A stretch of 64,000 bases of DNA. It comes from an uncultured Oscillibacter sp. (GTDB taxonomy: Bacteria; Bacillota; Clostridia; Oscillospirales; Oscillospiraceae). The DNA is taken from NCBI RefSeq assembly GCF_910584465.1, contig NZ_CAJUBK010000006.1, positions 3,237-67,236 of the forward strand. Direction: 5' to 3'. Under the pieces are notes generated by a model that did not search any database, had not been told where the DNA came from, and worked only from the letters and a program-made list of their open reading frames with translations. Positions within the stretch are counted from its first letter, which is position 1. Every line of letters starts with the position of its first letter. This document shows, piece by piece, positions 39,787 to 48,866 of the stretch. The position numbers and the translations under genes are program-made.

Positions 39787-40734
39787 TCACAGCTCCAGTG
39801 TATCGATCGCCTCCCGCATCTGCTCCGCCGAGGCCCCCAGCGCTTTCCGCTCGTCCTCGCTCAGGGGCATCTCCAAGATCTCCTGGAGCCCCTCCCGGCT
39901 GACGATGGACGGCACGCTCAGTGCCAGGCCCTCCAGCCCGTACTCCCCCTCCAGCACCGCCGACACCGGCAGCACCGCGTGCTCGTCCTTCACGATCGCC
40001 TCCGCGATCCGGCCCACCGCCATGGCGATGCCGTAGTACGTGGCCCCTTTCCGCTGGATGATCTGATAGGCGCTGTCCCGGACCTCCTTGTACAGCCGCT
40101 CCCGGTCCTCCGCTCCGAGGCACCGGCCTCGCGCACAGCTGAAATCCTCCAGGTCCAGCCCCGACACATTGGCCTCGCTCCAGACCGCCAGCTCGCTGTC
40201 CCCGTGCTCCCCGATGATGAACGTGTGGACGTTCCGGCTGTCCACCTTCAGCTCCGCGCCCAGGAGCTGCTTCAGCCGCCCTGTGTCCAGCACCGTGCCG
40301 GAGCCGATCACCCGCTCCCGGGGATACCCCGACAGCTTCCATGCCGCATAGGTCAGCACGTCCACCGGGTTCGACACCACCAGCAGCACGCCGCCGAATT
40401 CCCGCGCCCCGATCTCCCGCATCACCGAACGCAAGATCGCCGTGTTCTTCCCGATCAGGTCCAGCCGGGTCTCCCCCGGCTTCTGGTTCGCCCCGGCGGT
40501 GATGACCACCAAGGCGCTGTCCGCGATATCGTCGTAGCCTCCGGCGGCGATCTCCATCGCCGCGCCGTAAGGCAGGCCGTCCCGCAGGTCCATGGCCTCC
40601 CCTTCCGCTTTCTCCCGCTTCGCGTCCAGCAGCACCAGACGGGAGAAAAGCCCCTGCTGCAAAAAGCGGAAGGCGATCGACGCGCCTACCTGTCCGCAGC
40701 CGATGATGGCCGCTTTCCTGGGATCTACTGTCAT
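39787..40734 (-). CDS. ldh: L-lactate dehydrogenase
   Basis: 315 aa. NAD motif AAIIGCGQVGAS, substrate loop NQKPGETRLDLI (Gln before Lys-Pro indicates lactate rather than malate specificity), SNPVDVLTY, and the catalytic His in HTFIIGEHGDSE. Reduces pyruvate to L-lactate. The start at 40734 has GGGGAAGGA. Length is normal. Malate dehydrogenase is unlikely because of the Gln. Confidence 0.9.
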   Translation of the reverse strand: MTVDPRKAAIIGCGQVGASIAFRFLQQGLFSRLVLLDAKREKAEGEAMDLRDGLPYGAAMEIAAGGYDDIADSALVVITAGANQKPGETRLDLIGKNTAILRSVMREIGAREFGGVLLVVSNPVDVLTYAAWKLSGYPRERVIGSGTVLDTGRLKQLLGAELKVDSRNVHTFIIGEHGDSELAVWSEANVSGLDLEDFSCARGRCLGAEDRERLYKEVRDSAYQIIQRKGATYYGIAMAVGRIAEAIVKDEHAVLPVSAVLEGEYGLEGLALSVPSIVSREGLQEILEMPLSEDERKALGASAEQMREAIDTLEL

Positions 40735-40890
40735 AGTTGCCGTCCTTCCCCTCCCCGTCCCGGCGGGGAGCTCACTGTTTTTGGGATGCGTCTTCCCAGT
40801 CCTCAAAGCCGGGCCCAGGCGGCCCCGTCCGCACAGAGGGAGGTCCCCCCCACGCGAAAGGCGTCCTGTCCGCCCCGCCCGGGCCTGTCC

Positions 40891-42189
40891 CTACATCCGC
40901 TTGTCATCCGTGGCCGGGCCCTCGATCAGCCTCCCGTCCTCCCCGAAGCGGGAGCCGTGGCAGGGGCAGTCCCAGCTGTGCTCCTGTGCGTCGTACTTCA
41001 GCGCGCAGCCCATGTGCGGGCACCGGGGCGCCGTGGGCGTCAGCAGTCCCAGGGTGGACTCCAGCAGGTTCACCGCCAGCTGGGGCCGGAGGACCGTCCG
41101 GGAGGGACAGAACAAGTCCTCATAGGGATCCTCCCTTCCCAAGATCAGGTCCGTCAGCAGCGACGCCGCCGCCATGGAGCCGGTCATCCCCCACTTGTTG
41201 GCCCCCGAGACGGCATAGAGGTCCGGCGTGCGCCGGGAGTACCGCCCCACGTAGGGCACGCCGTCCAGGCTCATGCAGTCCTGGGCCGCCCAGCGGGCGG
41301 CGGTCCGGGCCTGGGGCCAAAGGGCCTGGACGGTCCCCTCCAGCTCCAGCCAGCCGCCCCCCGGCTTCCCGGTCCGGTGTCCGCCGCCGCCCAAGAGGAG
41401 ATACCCCCCATAGTCCCGGAGGGAAAGGCCCCGGCCGCTCTCGTCCACGTACATGCCCCCCGCCGCCGGGGCGCCCTCCAGGGCCAGGACGTAGGAACGG
41501 CTCTGGTAGAGCTTGAGGAAATAGCCGCCGTGCTTGTTCAGCAGGGGGAAATGGGTGGCGATGACGATCTTGTCCGCCGTGACCGTCCCGCCGTTGGTGA
41601 CGGCCTTGCCGGGGCCCAGCTCCAGGACCTTGGTGTGCTCGAAGATGCGGAGGCCCTTGGCGATGGCGGCGGCGAACTTCAGGGGGTGGAACTGGGCCTG
41701 GTCCGGGAACTTCACCGCGCCCGCCGTGGGGAACGGCAGGGGCGGGTCCGGTACCAGCTCCGCCGGGAAGCCCAGGCGGGACAACGCCTCCAGCTCCCGG
41801 TCCAGCTTCCGGCGGTCCGTCAGCGAATAGACGTAGGCGTCCCGCTCCTCGAAATCGCAGTCGATGCCCCGGCACAGGGTCCGGTAGCGCTCCAGCGCCG
41901 CCTGGTTCGCCTCCAGGTAGAGCCGGGCCTTCTCCGCGCCGAACTCCCGCAGGAGCCTGGCATAGATCAGGCCGTGCTGGCTGGTGATCTTGGCCGTGGT
42001 GTTTTTCGTCGTGCCTCTGCAGATCCGGTCCGCCTCCACCAGGGCGTAGTCCACTCCCGCCTGGGCCAGCCAATAGGCGCAGAGCAGCCCCGCCATCCCG
42101 CCGCCCACGATGAGGACGCCGGTCCTCAGGTCCCCGGTCAGGGGCTCGAACTCCGGCAGCTGCGCTGTTTTCGTCCAAATAGAGTCCAT
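40891..42189 (-). CDS. FAD-dependent oxidoreductase with C-terminal Rieske domain
   Basis: 432 aa. DAO-type FAD domain (VLIVGGGMAGLLCAYWLAQA at about 24-43, then TTKNTTAKITSQHGLIY), and a C-terminal Rieske 2Fe-2S site CPHMGC..CPCHGS near 395-415. The architecture occurs in Firmicutes as YhfW-like proteins; donor and acceptor are unknown. The SD GCAGGAGGTGATGG is nearly perfect. Monocistronic between ldh and the anti-sigma gene. Confidence 0.9.
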   Translation of the reverse strand: MDSIWTKTAQLPEFEPLTGDLRTGVLIVGGGMAGLLCAYWLAQAGVDYALVEADRICRGTTKNTTAKITSQHGLIYARLLREFGAEKARLYLEANQAALERYRTLCRGIDCDFEERDAYVYSLTDRRKLDRELEALSRLGFPAELVPDPPLPFPTAGAVKFPDQAQFHPLKFAAAIAKGLRIFEHTKVLELGPGKAVTNGGTVTADKIVIATHFPLLNKHGGYFLKLYQSRSYVLALEGAPAAGGMYVDESGRGLSLRDYGGYLLLGGGGHRTGKPGGGWLELEGTVQALWPQARTAARWAAQDCMSLDGVPYVGRYSRRTPDLYAVSGANKWGMTGSMAAASLLTDLILGREDPYEDLFCPSRTVLRPQLAVNLLESTLGLLTPTAPRCPHMGCALKYDAQEHSWDCPCHGSRFGEDGRLIEGPATDDKRM

Positions 42190-42259
42190 CCCATCACCTC
42201 CTGCTTAGCTTGTCCGGGATGGGCGGGGATGATACCCTCCGCCGGGAGGGATCTCAAAA

Positions 42260-42282
42260 GGCCGTCCCTTATCGGGACGGCC
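42260..42282 (-). terminator. terminator of the sigma/anti-sigma operon
   Basis: 9-bp stem GGCCGTCCC/GGGACGGCC followed on the minus strand by TTTTGAG, 9 bp after the stop at 42291. Confidence 0.8.
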
Positions 42283-42290
42283 TCTTTTCG

Positions 42291-43142
42291 TCAGATGATG
42301 GGGAACTCCGGGATCCCCGCCGCTCCGGCGGCGATGCTGTACCTGGGGAAGCACACCACGACCGTCCCGTCGTCCCGGACATAGAAGCCCGTGGTCTCGT
42401 CCACGGTGGTGAAGCCGCCTTCCTCCGGCGCGAAGAAGAAGGTGAAGCCCTCCTCGTCCACGCTCTCGCCGATCTTTTCCCGGATAGCGGCGTTGCACAC
42501 GTCCACCCAGTCCTCTCCCAGGAGGTCCCGGAGCGTCAGGTCCCGGTCCTCCGAAAGATCCAGGTTGTAGTAGTACTGCTCCTCCATGGAGGTCACCCAG
42601 CCCTCGGCCAGGGTCACGACGAAGGACACTCGGGTCTCCGACTGGCTCTTGATCTCGTAGTCCACGAAGACGTCCATCTCCCGGCCGCCCCATTCCTCCT
42701 CGGTGCCGCCGGTGGCGAAGAACGCCTCCTGATAGTCCGCCCAATCCTGCCGGGCGCGGGCCAGGTGGGCGTCCACCTTCTCCTGGATGGCGGCGTTGAC
42801 CCGCTGGGCCAGCCCGCCCTCCGCCTCCACCTGGGGGACGGAGACATCGTAGTGGATACCGCCCTCGCTCTTATCGTAGTCGGCGAAGGTCAGCACCCGG
42901 AACAGCCCGCCGAGGACGGGGACCTCGGCGGCGGCTCTCGCCAGCGTCGGGGACAGGTTCAGTCCCGCCAGCGTCAGGACGAAGCAGGCGGCGGCGGTCA
43001 TCCACCGGCGGGCCGCCCGGCCCCGGCGGGCCCGATAGCGGGCCCGGCCCTCCCGGATCCCCGCCTGGACCCGCTCCGACAGTTCGGCGGGGATGGGGGT
43101 GGCGTCATAAGCCTCTTTGGCATGCTTGAAGTCGTTCATCAT
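42291..43142 (-). CDS. RsiV-like anti-sigma factor, DUF3298
   Basis: 283 aa. A cytoplasmic N-terminus of about 45 residues, one membrane helix (MTAAACFVLTLAGLNL), then an extracellular part with HYDVSVPQVE and a DUF3298 domain (EEGFTFFFAPEEGGFTTV). In Bacillus, RsiV holds SigV and is cleaved after lysozyme binding. Here it follows the ECF sigma gene with an ATGA overlap, so it should control that factor. The inducing signal is unknown. Confidence 0.85.
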   Translation of the reverse strand: MMNDFKHAKEAYDATPIPAELSERVQAGIREGRARYRARRGRAARRWMTAAACFVLTLAGLNLSPTLARAAAEVPVLGGLFRVLTFADYDKSEGGIHYDVSVPQVEAEGGLAQRVNAAIQEKVDAHLARARQDWADYQEAFFATGGTEEEWGGREMDVFVDYEIKSQSETRVSFVVTLAEGWVTSMEEQYYYNLDLSEDRDLTLRDLLGEDWVDVCNAAIREKIGESVDEEGFTFFFAPEEGGFTTVDETTGFYVRDDGTVVVCFPRYSIAAGAAGIPEFPII

Positions 43143-43615
43143 CGTTCTCCTTCCATGGCGACGCGGAGCTTTTTCAATCCCGCGTACAGGCGGCTCTTCA
43201 CTGTGCTCAAATTCTGCCCGGTGACCTCGCCGATCTCCCTCAGGGTCAGTTCCTCATAAAACCGCAGCCGGATGACCGTCCCCACCTCCGGGGGCAGGGC
43301 GTCCACCCGCCGGGCCAGGGACTCGTCGGGCGGTTCCGGGTCCTCCCGGCCCGGCTCCTCCCCGTCCTCCGGGAAGGGGACCACCCGGCCCCGCCGGCGG
43401 AGGGCATCTCTGCAAACGTTGGTCAAAATGCGGCCGAACCAGGTCTTCACGGCCCCCGGGTCCCGGAGGCTGTCCTGCCGCTCCAGGGCGCGGCAGACGG
43501 CGGTCTGCACTGCGTCCAGGGCCTCCTCCCGATCATGCAGGATGCTATAGGCCAGACGGTAGGACCTGGCCTGGTCCTCCACCAGGTATTGGATCAAGGT
43601 CTCTTCCTTCGTCAC
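43139..43615 (-). CDS. ECF sigma factor, SigV-like
   Basis: 158 aa from GTG at 43615, with AAAGGAAGGG upstream. Region 2: ARSYRLAYSILHDREEALDA; region 4: LREIGEVTGQNLSTVKSRLY. The partner gene downstream encodes an RsiV-like anti-sigma factor, so this pair probably answers cell-envelope stress. No obvious target promoter was identified in the window. Confidence 0.9.
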   Translation of the reverse strand: MTKEETLIQYLVEDQARSYRLAYSILHDREEALDAVQTAVCRALERQDSLRDPGAVKTWFGRILTNVCRDALRRRGRVVPFPEDGEEPGREDPEPPDESLARRVDALPPEVGTVIRLRFYEELTLREIGEVTGQNLSTVKSRLYAGLKKLRVAMEGER

Positions 43616-43734
43616 ATCGATGTCCCTTCCTTTCACGGATCGCGCCGCCCCGGTCCGGCGCCTGGGCACTGGGCAGCGTCTGTAGTATAGACGGAGGAGC
43701 GGGGCGGAAAGTTTGAGCGGCGGGGAAAATTTTC

Positions 43735-43945
43735 AGGGCCCGCCTTTCGGCGGGCGCTCAGCCTGTCGAAAACGTTTTTTCGACAGGCTGAGCAAGTTTT
43801 CAGAACGCTGCAACCGTTCTGAAAACTTATGATCCAAGCGGTGCAGGAGGCCCCTCCTGGGTCTCCCGCACATGGCCTTCCTTCCCATCGGATCGGCCCG
43901 CCTCTTTTTTCGGCAAGCGGAGGGCCCGCCTTTCGGCGGGCCCTT
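43735..43945. repeat. dispersed hairpin repeat cluster between the ECF operon and merR
   Basis: Gap of 334 bp without genes. Hairpin 1 CAGCCTGTCGAAAACG/TTTTTTCGACAGGCTG (43759-43790), hairpin 2 AAGTTTTCAGAACG/CGTTCTGAAAACTT (43794-43828), module 3 with GGTGCAGGAGGCCC-CTCCT-GGGTCTCCCGCAC and CTTCCTTCCCATCGG (43838-43890), and a CGCCTTTCGGCG hairpin on both sides (GGGCCCGCC at 43736 and 43922). Same order as at 26.9 kb. Confidence 0.88.
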
Positions 43946-43949
43946 TGGC

Positions 43950-44708
43950 TCAGTCCGTGTAGGCCCGGATGGCGTCCCGCAGGAACGCGGCGCAGCCGGG
44001 GACCTCCCGGTCATAGTAGGCGGTGAACCGTTCATCCGCCGTGTACAGCTCTCCCAGCCCCCGGTGGGCCTGGGGCGTATACGTCTCCCAGGTATAGGAC
44101 AGCCAGCGGCGGTGCAGTCCCGCGATCCGCCGGCCCTCCGGCCCCGCCGGGGCCTCCCCCGCCCGGACGGCGGCGGAGAGGGCCGTCAGGATCTCCTCCT
44201 CCAGGGCCTCCCATCGCGCGTGCTCCTCCTCCGTCAGGGAGAGGAACTTCTCATTGCTCCGGTCCGCCTCCTGACTGCCGTACCGTTCCCGGACCTCTCT
44301 GCCGTACTTCGCCTCGTTGGCCTCTACGGCCCGGCGCTTGAACGCCTCGAACTTCTCTTTATCGGACATACGCGTCCCTCCTTCTGCCTCTTCGATGGTC
44401 TTCCGCACCGTCAGGATCAGGGCGTCCAGCCGCTCCCGTCGGGACTCCAACTCCGCCAGGTGGCTCTGCAGCGCCGCCAGGCGGTCGAACCCCGGAGCGT
44501 CCATCAGCTCCCGGATGGAGGCGAGGCCCAGGCCCAGCTCCCGGTAGAACCGGATGGTCTGGAGCCGGTCCACTTCTTCGGGCCCGTAGAGGCGGTAGCC
44601 CGCCTCCGTGGTCCTCCCGGGTTTTAGGAGGCCCTGCCGGTCGTACCAGCGGAGCGTCCGGGGCGTGACCCCGGCCAGCTCCGCCAGGGCTTTCACGGTG
44701 TATTCCAT
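43950..44708 (-). CDS. MerR family regulator with TipAS domain
   Basis: 252 aa. N-terminal MerR helix-turn-helix YTVKALAELAGVTPRTLRWY, coiled coil at about 75-110, then a TipAS-type domain (KFLSLTEEEHARWEALEEE, RFTAYYDREVPGCAAFLRDA). TipA-like proteins bind thiopeptide or other drugs and activate transport genes. The second of two ATGs (44708) has AGGAGGG at best spacing. No promoter with an overlong spacer was found nearby, so targets are unknown. Confidence 0.9.
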   Translation of the reverse strand: MEYTVKALAELAGVTPRTLRWYDRQGLLKPGRTTEAGYRLYGPEEVDRLQTIRFYRELGLGLASIRELMDAPGFDRLAALQSHLAELESRRERLDALILTVRKTIEEAEGGTRMSDKEKFEAFKRRAVEANEAKYGREVRERYGSQEADRSNEKFLSLTEEEHARWEALEEEILTALSAAVRAGEAPAGPEGRRIAGLHRRWLSYTWETYTPQAHRGLGELYTADERFTAYYDREVPGCAAFLRDAIRAYTD

Positions 44709-44794
44709 AGACATCCCTCCTGACAAAAGGAAGTATAAGGGCTGACGCTGCGGCAAAGTCAAGTGGAAATTTTCGATCGGCCGGAAAATTTTCC

Positions 44795-44823
44795 TTGCGT
44801 CCGCCAAGATCCCACGATACGAT
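44795..44823 (+). promoter_or_regulatory. possible promoter of the macrodomain gene
   Basis: TTGCGT (44795-44800), 17 bp, TACGAT (44818-44823). Confidence 0.45.
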
Positions 44824-44857
44824 AGGAAGTGAGATCATGAATACGGAGGATCCGCCT

Positions 44858-45394
44858 ATGGACCGCTTTTCCATCATCGTCGGAGACATCACCCGATCCG
44901 ACGCCCAGGCCATCGTCAACGCCGCCAACACCACCCTCCTGGGCGGCAGCGGCGTGGACGGGGCCATCCATGCCGCCGCCGGACCGGAGCTTTTGGCCCG
45001 GTGCCGGACGCTCCACGGCTGCGAGACCGGGCAGGCCAAGCTGACGGAGGGCTTCCGCCTCCCGGCGAAGTACGTGCTCCACACCCCCGGCCCCATCTGG
45101 CGGGGCGGAGGCCACGGGGAGGCGGCGCTGCTGGCCTCCTGCTACCGCTCCTGCCTCACGCTGGCGGAGGCGCACGGCATCGAGAGCGTGGACTTCCCCT
45201 CGATCTCCACCGGGGTCTACGGCTACCCCCTGGCCCAGGCGGCCTGCGTGGCGCTGAAGGCCATCATGGACTTCCTGGCGGAGCATGAGCTGCCCCGCCG
45301 GGTGCGGATGGTCTGCCACACCGAGGGCACCGCCAAGGTATACCGGCAGACCTACAACATGTGGTACGCCGGGGACAAGAGCGAACGGCTGTAG
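44858..45394 (+). CDS. macrodomain protein, O-acetyl-ADP-ribose deacetylase type
   Basis: 178 aa. Macrodomain core: VGDITRSDAQAIVNAANTTL with GGSGVDGAIHAAAG, ETGQAKLTEGF, and SISTGVYGYPLAQA. Hydrolyses O-acetyl-ADP-ribose or removes mono-ADP-ribose. I chose the ATG at 44858 with GGAGGA upstream; an in-frame ATG at 44837 would leave almost no leader after the predicted promoter. Ends in WYAGDKSERL. No sirtuin or ADP-ribosyltransferase partner is adjacent. Confidence 0.9.
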   Translation: MDRFSIIVGDITRSDAQAIVNAANTTLLGGSGVDGAIHAAAGPELLARCRTLHGCETGQAKLTEGFRLPAKYVLHTPGPIWRGGGHGEAALLASCYRSCLTLAEAHGIESVDFPSISTGVYGYPLAQAACVALKAIMDFLAEHELPRRVRMVCHTEGTAKVYRQTYNMWYAGDKSERL

Positions 45395-45540
45395 TCCGCG
45401 AGACCGGAAAGGAGCGAACGCCCCCTTCCCGGCCTCGTGTCCGGGCCCATGGTCCGCGCGCAGGCCCTGCCGGGCCGCGGCCGGCCTCCGCGCCGGCTGT
45501 ATGAGGGGGATCCCCGTCCGCTCCCATGCCAGACGAAGGG

Positions 45541-45572
45541 AACGCCGGGAGGGGCCTCCCCCTCCCGGCGTT
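45541..45572. terminator. long inverted repeat between convergent genes
   Basis: 14-bp perfect stem AACGCCGGGAGGGG/CCCCTCCCGGCGTT between the macrodomain gene and the GT4 gene; no U-run. Confidence 0.6.
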
Positions 45573-45608
45573 GGATCTCCTGCGCCGCCGTCCGGTCCCC
45601 GCGCCCGG

Positions 45609-46667
45609 TCAGAGCCTCGCGTCCTTCGAGAACAGCAGCTTCCGGGGCAGGGCCTGCGGCAGGGGCGGGAGGACCCGCTCCTCCAGATAGATCTCCTTCA
45701 GGCGCTTCCCCACCTGCTCCAGGCTCCGGGACTCCGCCACGGCCCGCCCGGCTTCCGTGAGGTCCGGCAAAGATCCGTCCAGCAGTCCCTCAACGATCCG
45801 TTGAAATCCGTCGTTATCCGACGTTTTGTATACGTTCTCCCCATCCTCCAGCCAGCCGTCGTAGACCGGGATGTCCCGCAGGACCGTGGGCACGCCGCAG
45901 GCCAGGGCCTCCAGCACCACGATGCCCTCCGTCTCCTCGCGGCTGAGGAAGGCGAACACGTCCGCTCCCTGATACGCCTCCCGCAGCTCCTCCCGGCCCA
46001 CGTAGCCGGGGAAGATCACATTGGCGGGCGCGTCCCGGACCGCCTGGGCGATCTCCCGGGGGATGAGCTTCGGGTCCGTCCAGCCGAACCAGATGAACCG
46101 CGCCCCCGAGACCCGCCGGGCCAGCTCCAGGAACTCCACGATCCCCTTCCGGGCGATCATGTGTCCCACGGAGACCACCACCTTCTCCCCCTCCGCCAGT
46201 CCGTACCGGGCCCGGAGGGCGGCGCGGGCGGCGGGGTCGGGCCGGAAGAACCCGGTGTCCACGCCGTTGGAGATGCTGTACACCGGTTTTTTCAATCCAT
46301 AGCTCTCGATGAGCTTCCGGGAGTACTCCGTGGGCGTCAGCACCACGTCCCCCAGGCCGTAGCAGAAGGTGATCCACCGCCGGAACAGCGGGGCCAGGGC
46401 GTCCGAGCCCTTGAAGGAGGAGCGGAAGTCCTCCATGGTGGAGTGGCCGTACCAGACCACCTTCCGCCGCCGGAGCTTGGCCCCCAGGGCGGCGAGCACG
46501 GAGTCCGGCAGGACCGTATTCACATGGACGGCGGCCGCGTCCTTCGTCCAGTGGTCCGTGGTGGACACGCCGGAGCGCCGCAGGCACTCCCTCTGGTGGC
46601 GGATGGCCTGTCCCACGCCGCTTTTGCCCACGATCTTCTCTCCGCCGCCGTAAATGTAGATGGACAT
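45609..46667 (-). CDS. GT4 glycosyltransferase, CpoA/diglucosyl-diacylglycerol synthase-like
   Basis: 352 aa. The N-terminus MSIYIYGGGEKIVGKSGVG resembles CpoA/alDGS enzymes that add a second sugar to monoglycosyl-diacylglycerol; GT4 features follow: SNGVDTGFF, VVSVGHMIARKG and the donor-site EEteGIVVLEALACG (E-x7-E). The start at 46667 has AAGGAGGGAG. Together with the TVP38 gene and the second GT4 gene upstream it looks like a membrane glycolipid pathway. Substrates are inferred from N-terminal pattern only. Confidence 0.8.
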   Translation of the reverse strand: MSIYIYGGGEKIVGKSGVGQAIRHQRECLRRSGVSTTDHWTKDAAAVHVNTVLPDSVLAALGAKLRRRKVVWYGHSTMEDFRSSFKGSDALAPLFRRWITFCYGLGDVVLTPTEYSRKLIESYGLKKPVYSISNGVDTGFFRPDPAARAALRARYGLAEGEKVVVSVGHMIARKGIVEFLELARRVSGARFIWFGWTDPKLIPREIAQAVRDAPANVIFPGYVGREELREAYQGADVFAFLSREETEGIVVLEALACGVPTVLRDIPVYDGWLEDGENVYKTSDNDGFQRIVEGLLDGSLPDLTEAGRAVAESRSLEQVGKRLKEIYLEERVLPPLPQALPRKLLFSKDARL

Positions 46668-46852
46668 GCTCCCTCCTTGCCGCAGTGGTCCCAGCCCGCT
46701 GTGACGCCGCGCTTTTCCGGCCTGCGGCCCGCCTGTTTTTTCGATCCGGCCCCCGGGGAAGGACCGGGCTCCTCTCCCGGCGCCGCGGCATGGACGCCGT
46801 GGCGGTCCCGGTCCGGATCCCATGGCCCCTCATTTTGGGCGCACGAATCGAA

Positions 46853-46876
46853 GCGGACGGTCTGTCCGCCTTTTTT
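46853..46876 (+). terminator. plus-oriented terminator 1
   Basis: GCGGAC-GGTCT-GTCCGC followed by CTTTTTT on the plus strand. It lies in a 327-bp gap between minus-strand genes, and no plus-strand gene is visible upstream. Confidence 0.65.
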
Positions 46877-46912
46877 GAAGCGATCTTCCCCGGTCTGAGG
46901 CGCACTTGACCA

Positions 46913-46936
46913 AGCGGACTGCCGTCCGCTTTTTTT
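46913..46936 (+). terminator. plus-oriented terminator 2
   Basis: AGCGGAC-TGCC-GTCCGCT followed by TTTTTT on the plus strand, 37 bp after the first and sharing the GCGGAC/GTCCGC stem. Confidence 0.65.
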
Positions 46937-46994
46937 GACGCCTTTTTCAAAAGTAGGGTCCCACGAAGACCGTCGATCTATGACGGTAAATTTT

Positions 46995-47591
46995 TTAATG
47001 GACGATCGTCTGCCAGACCGCCGTCAGGCCCAGGCTGTACAGGGCGATGGCAAAGGGCTTGCCCAGGAGGATGATGGTGGTGTACTGCCGCCAGCTCATG
47101 TCCGTGGTCCCCGCCAGATAGCAGAGGAAATCGTCCGGCGCCACCGGCAGGAAGATCGCCAGGGCGAAGAGCCGGGCAAAGCGGTGCCGCTCCGCGGTCC
47201 AGTGGTCGTACTTCTGGATGGTCTTCTCCGAGAAGAGCAGGTGCAGGAGGGGCCTCCCGCAGCTCCGGGACACGGCGAAGGCCAGCAGGGAGCCGACGCA
47301 GATGCCGGTGTAATTGTAGGCGAAGCCCCACAGCGGGCCGAACAAGATCACGCCCACCAGGCACCCCAGGCCGCCCGGCAGGACCGGGACCACCACCTGC
47401 ACCGCCTGGAAGACGGTGAAGAGCAGGGCCCCGGCGGGGCCCCATTTGCCGACCAGCTCCTGGAGCTTCTCCTGCGAGGTCAGGACCCCTGTCTGCCAGC
47501 CCCAGACCGCCACCGCGACGCACACCACGAAGCCCGCGGCGGACACGATCTGCAGGGCCTTTTTCTCGATGGGGACGATGGTCTGGTTCAT
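46995..47591 (-). CDS. TVP38/TMEM64 (VTT domain) membrane protein
   Basis: 198 aa with about six hydrophobic segments and the VTT core: LPGGLGCLVGVILFGPLWGF, GSLLAFAVSRSCGR and FLPVAPDDFLCYLAG. DedA-superfamily proteins act as scramblases or flippases for lipids. Start overlaps the stop of the upstream GT4 gene (ATGA), so it is translated with it; this ties it to glycolipid transport or synthesis. Confidence 0.9.
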   Translation of the reverse strand: MNQTIVPIEKKALQIVSAAGFVVCVAVAVWGWQTGVLTSQEKLQELVGKWGPAGALLFTVFQAVQVVVPVLPGGLGCLVGVILFGPLWGFAYNYTGICVGSLLAFAVSRSCGRPLLHLLFSEKTIQKYDHWTAERHRFARLFALAIFLPVAPDDFLCYLAGTTDMSWRQYTTIILLGKPFAIALYSLGLTAVWQTIVH

Positions 47592-48760
47592 GCCGGTATC
47601 CTCCGCGATGCGTTCCGTTCGATCTGTCCTAAGTAGATGGCCTCCACCCGCTCCGCGAAGCGCTGGGCAGAGTATTCCTCCCCGGTCTCCCGGGCGGAGC
47701 GGGCCATGGCCTCCCGGTGATGGGGCTGGGCCAGGAAGGTGTCCAGCTTCTGCCGGAAGTCCGCCTCACTGCGGTACTGCCAGCCGTTCTCGCCGTCCCG
47801 GACCACGCCCAGCAGGCAGGGATCCGCCCGGCACAGCACCGGCACCCCCGCCGCCAGGGCCTCGGCATAGGTCAGGCCCTGGGTCTCGCTGGTGGAGGCG
47901 CTGACGAACAGATCGCCCAGCTGATACCAGTCCGCCACCTGCTCCGCCGGGACCATGCCCGCGAAGACCACGTCCGGGGCCGCCAGGCCCAGGCCCGCCG
48001 CGACGCCCTCCAGGCGCCCGCGGTCCGGCCCGTCGCCCACCAGCAGGAGGGTCACGCCGCCGGGGCCCATGTCCGCCCGGAAGCGGAGGAGCTCATCCAC
48101 CCGCTTCTCCTCGGCCAGGCGCCCAACGAAGACCAGGACGGTCCGGTCCTGGGGGATGTCCAGGCTGGCCCGGAGCACCGCGCTCCGCAGGGGATCCGGC
48201 TCGCTCCGGAAGTGCCTGAGGTCGATGCCGGAGGGCACCACGAAGACGGGCTTCTGCACGCCGTAGCCCTGGAGGAGCATCCGCACCTTGGCCGTGGGGG
48301 CGATCAGGCAGTCCGTGTGGGAGGCCGCCCAGCGGGTGAAGACGGCGGCGGCCTTCCTGCCGAAGTGGACGCTGGGGGAGAAGTAATGGGTGTAGTCCTC
48401 ATAGACCGTGTGGTACGTGTGGACCAGGGGGATCTCCAGCTCCTCGGCGATGCGCCGGGCCAGGAAGAAGGTGGAGAACTCGCACTGGGAATGGACCACG
48501 TCGGGGCCCCATCCCACCAGCTCCCGGATGAGCCCGCCCGCCAGGGCGGTCCGCAGCCGGGCGCCGGGGTAGATCAGGCCCGCCGCCACGGAGCCCACGC
48601 AGGTCACGCCGTCCTTCTCATAGGAATGGCGGTCCTGGGACAGGGTCAGCACCCGGACCTCGTGGCCCCGGGCCTCCAGCTCCCGCCGGAGGTTCTTCAC
48701 GGAGGTGACCACGCCGTTCACCGCGGGGATATACCAATCAGATGTGATCAAGATCTTCAT
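47588..48760 (-). CDS. GT4 glycosyltransferase, monoglucosyl-diacylglycerol synthase-like
   Basis: 390 aa. N-terminus MKILITSDWYIPAVNGVVTS is the acceptor-side signature of alMGS-type lipid glycosyltransferases; VPSGIDLRHF, LVFVGRLAEEKRVDELL and the donor loop SETQGLTYAEALAAG (E-x7-E) follow. It should transfer a sugar to diacylglycerol at the inner membrane face. I used the ATG at 48760 because homologues start at MKIL; nine codons upstream is another ATG. It leads the operon with the TVP38 gene. Confidence 0.85.
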   Translation of the reverse strand: MKILITSDWYIPAVNGVVTSVKNLRRELEARGHEVRVLTLSQDRHSYEKDGVTCVGSVAAGLIYPGARLRTALAGGLIRELVGWGPDVVHSQCEFSTFFLARRIAEELEIPLVHTYHTVYEDYTHYFSPSVHFGRKAAAVFTRWAASHTDCLIAPTAKVRMLLQGYGVQKPVFVVPSGIDLRHFRSEPDPLRSAVLRASLDIPQDRTVLVFVGRLAEEKRVDELLRFRADMGPGGVTLLLVGDGPDRGRLEGVAAGLGLAAPDVVFAGMVPAEQVADWYQLGDLFVSASTSETQGLTYAEALAAGVPVLCRADPCLLGVVRDGENGWQYRSEADFRQKLDTFLAQPHHREAMARSARETGEEYSAQRFAERVEAIYLGQIERNASRRIPA

Positions 48761-48866
48761 ACTCGGCCTCGTTTCTCTCGTCTGCATATATTACGGGATG
48801 GGAGCGGGAGATTCTTCAGGGATCTGAAAAATTTCCCTCCTGTGTCATTGTACTATCGTATTAGCA

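Noticed and set aside
39646..42384. 912-codon open frame on the plus strand
   Set aside because: It is antisense to lactate dehydrogenase and the Rieske flavoprotein, both with full motifs; its translation is low-complexity Arg/Pro/Gln/Gly typical of GC-rich shadow frames.
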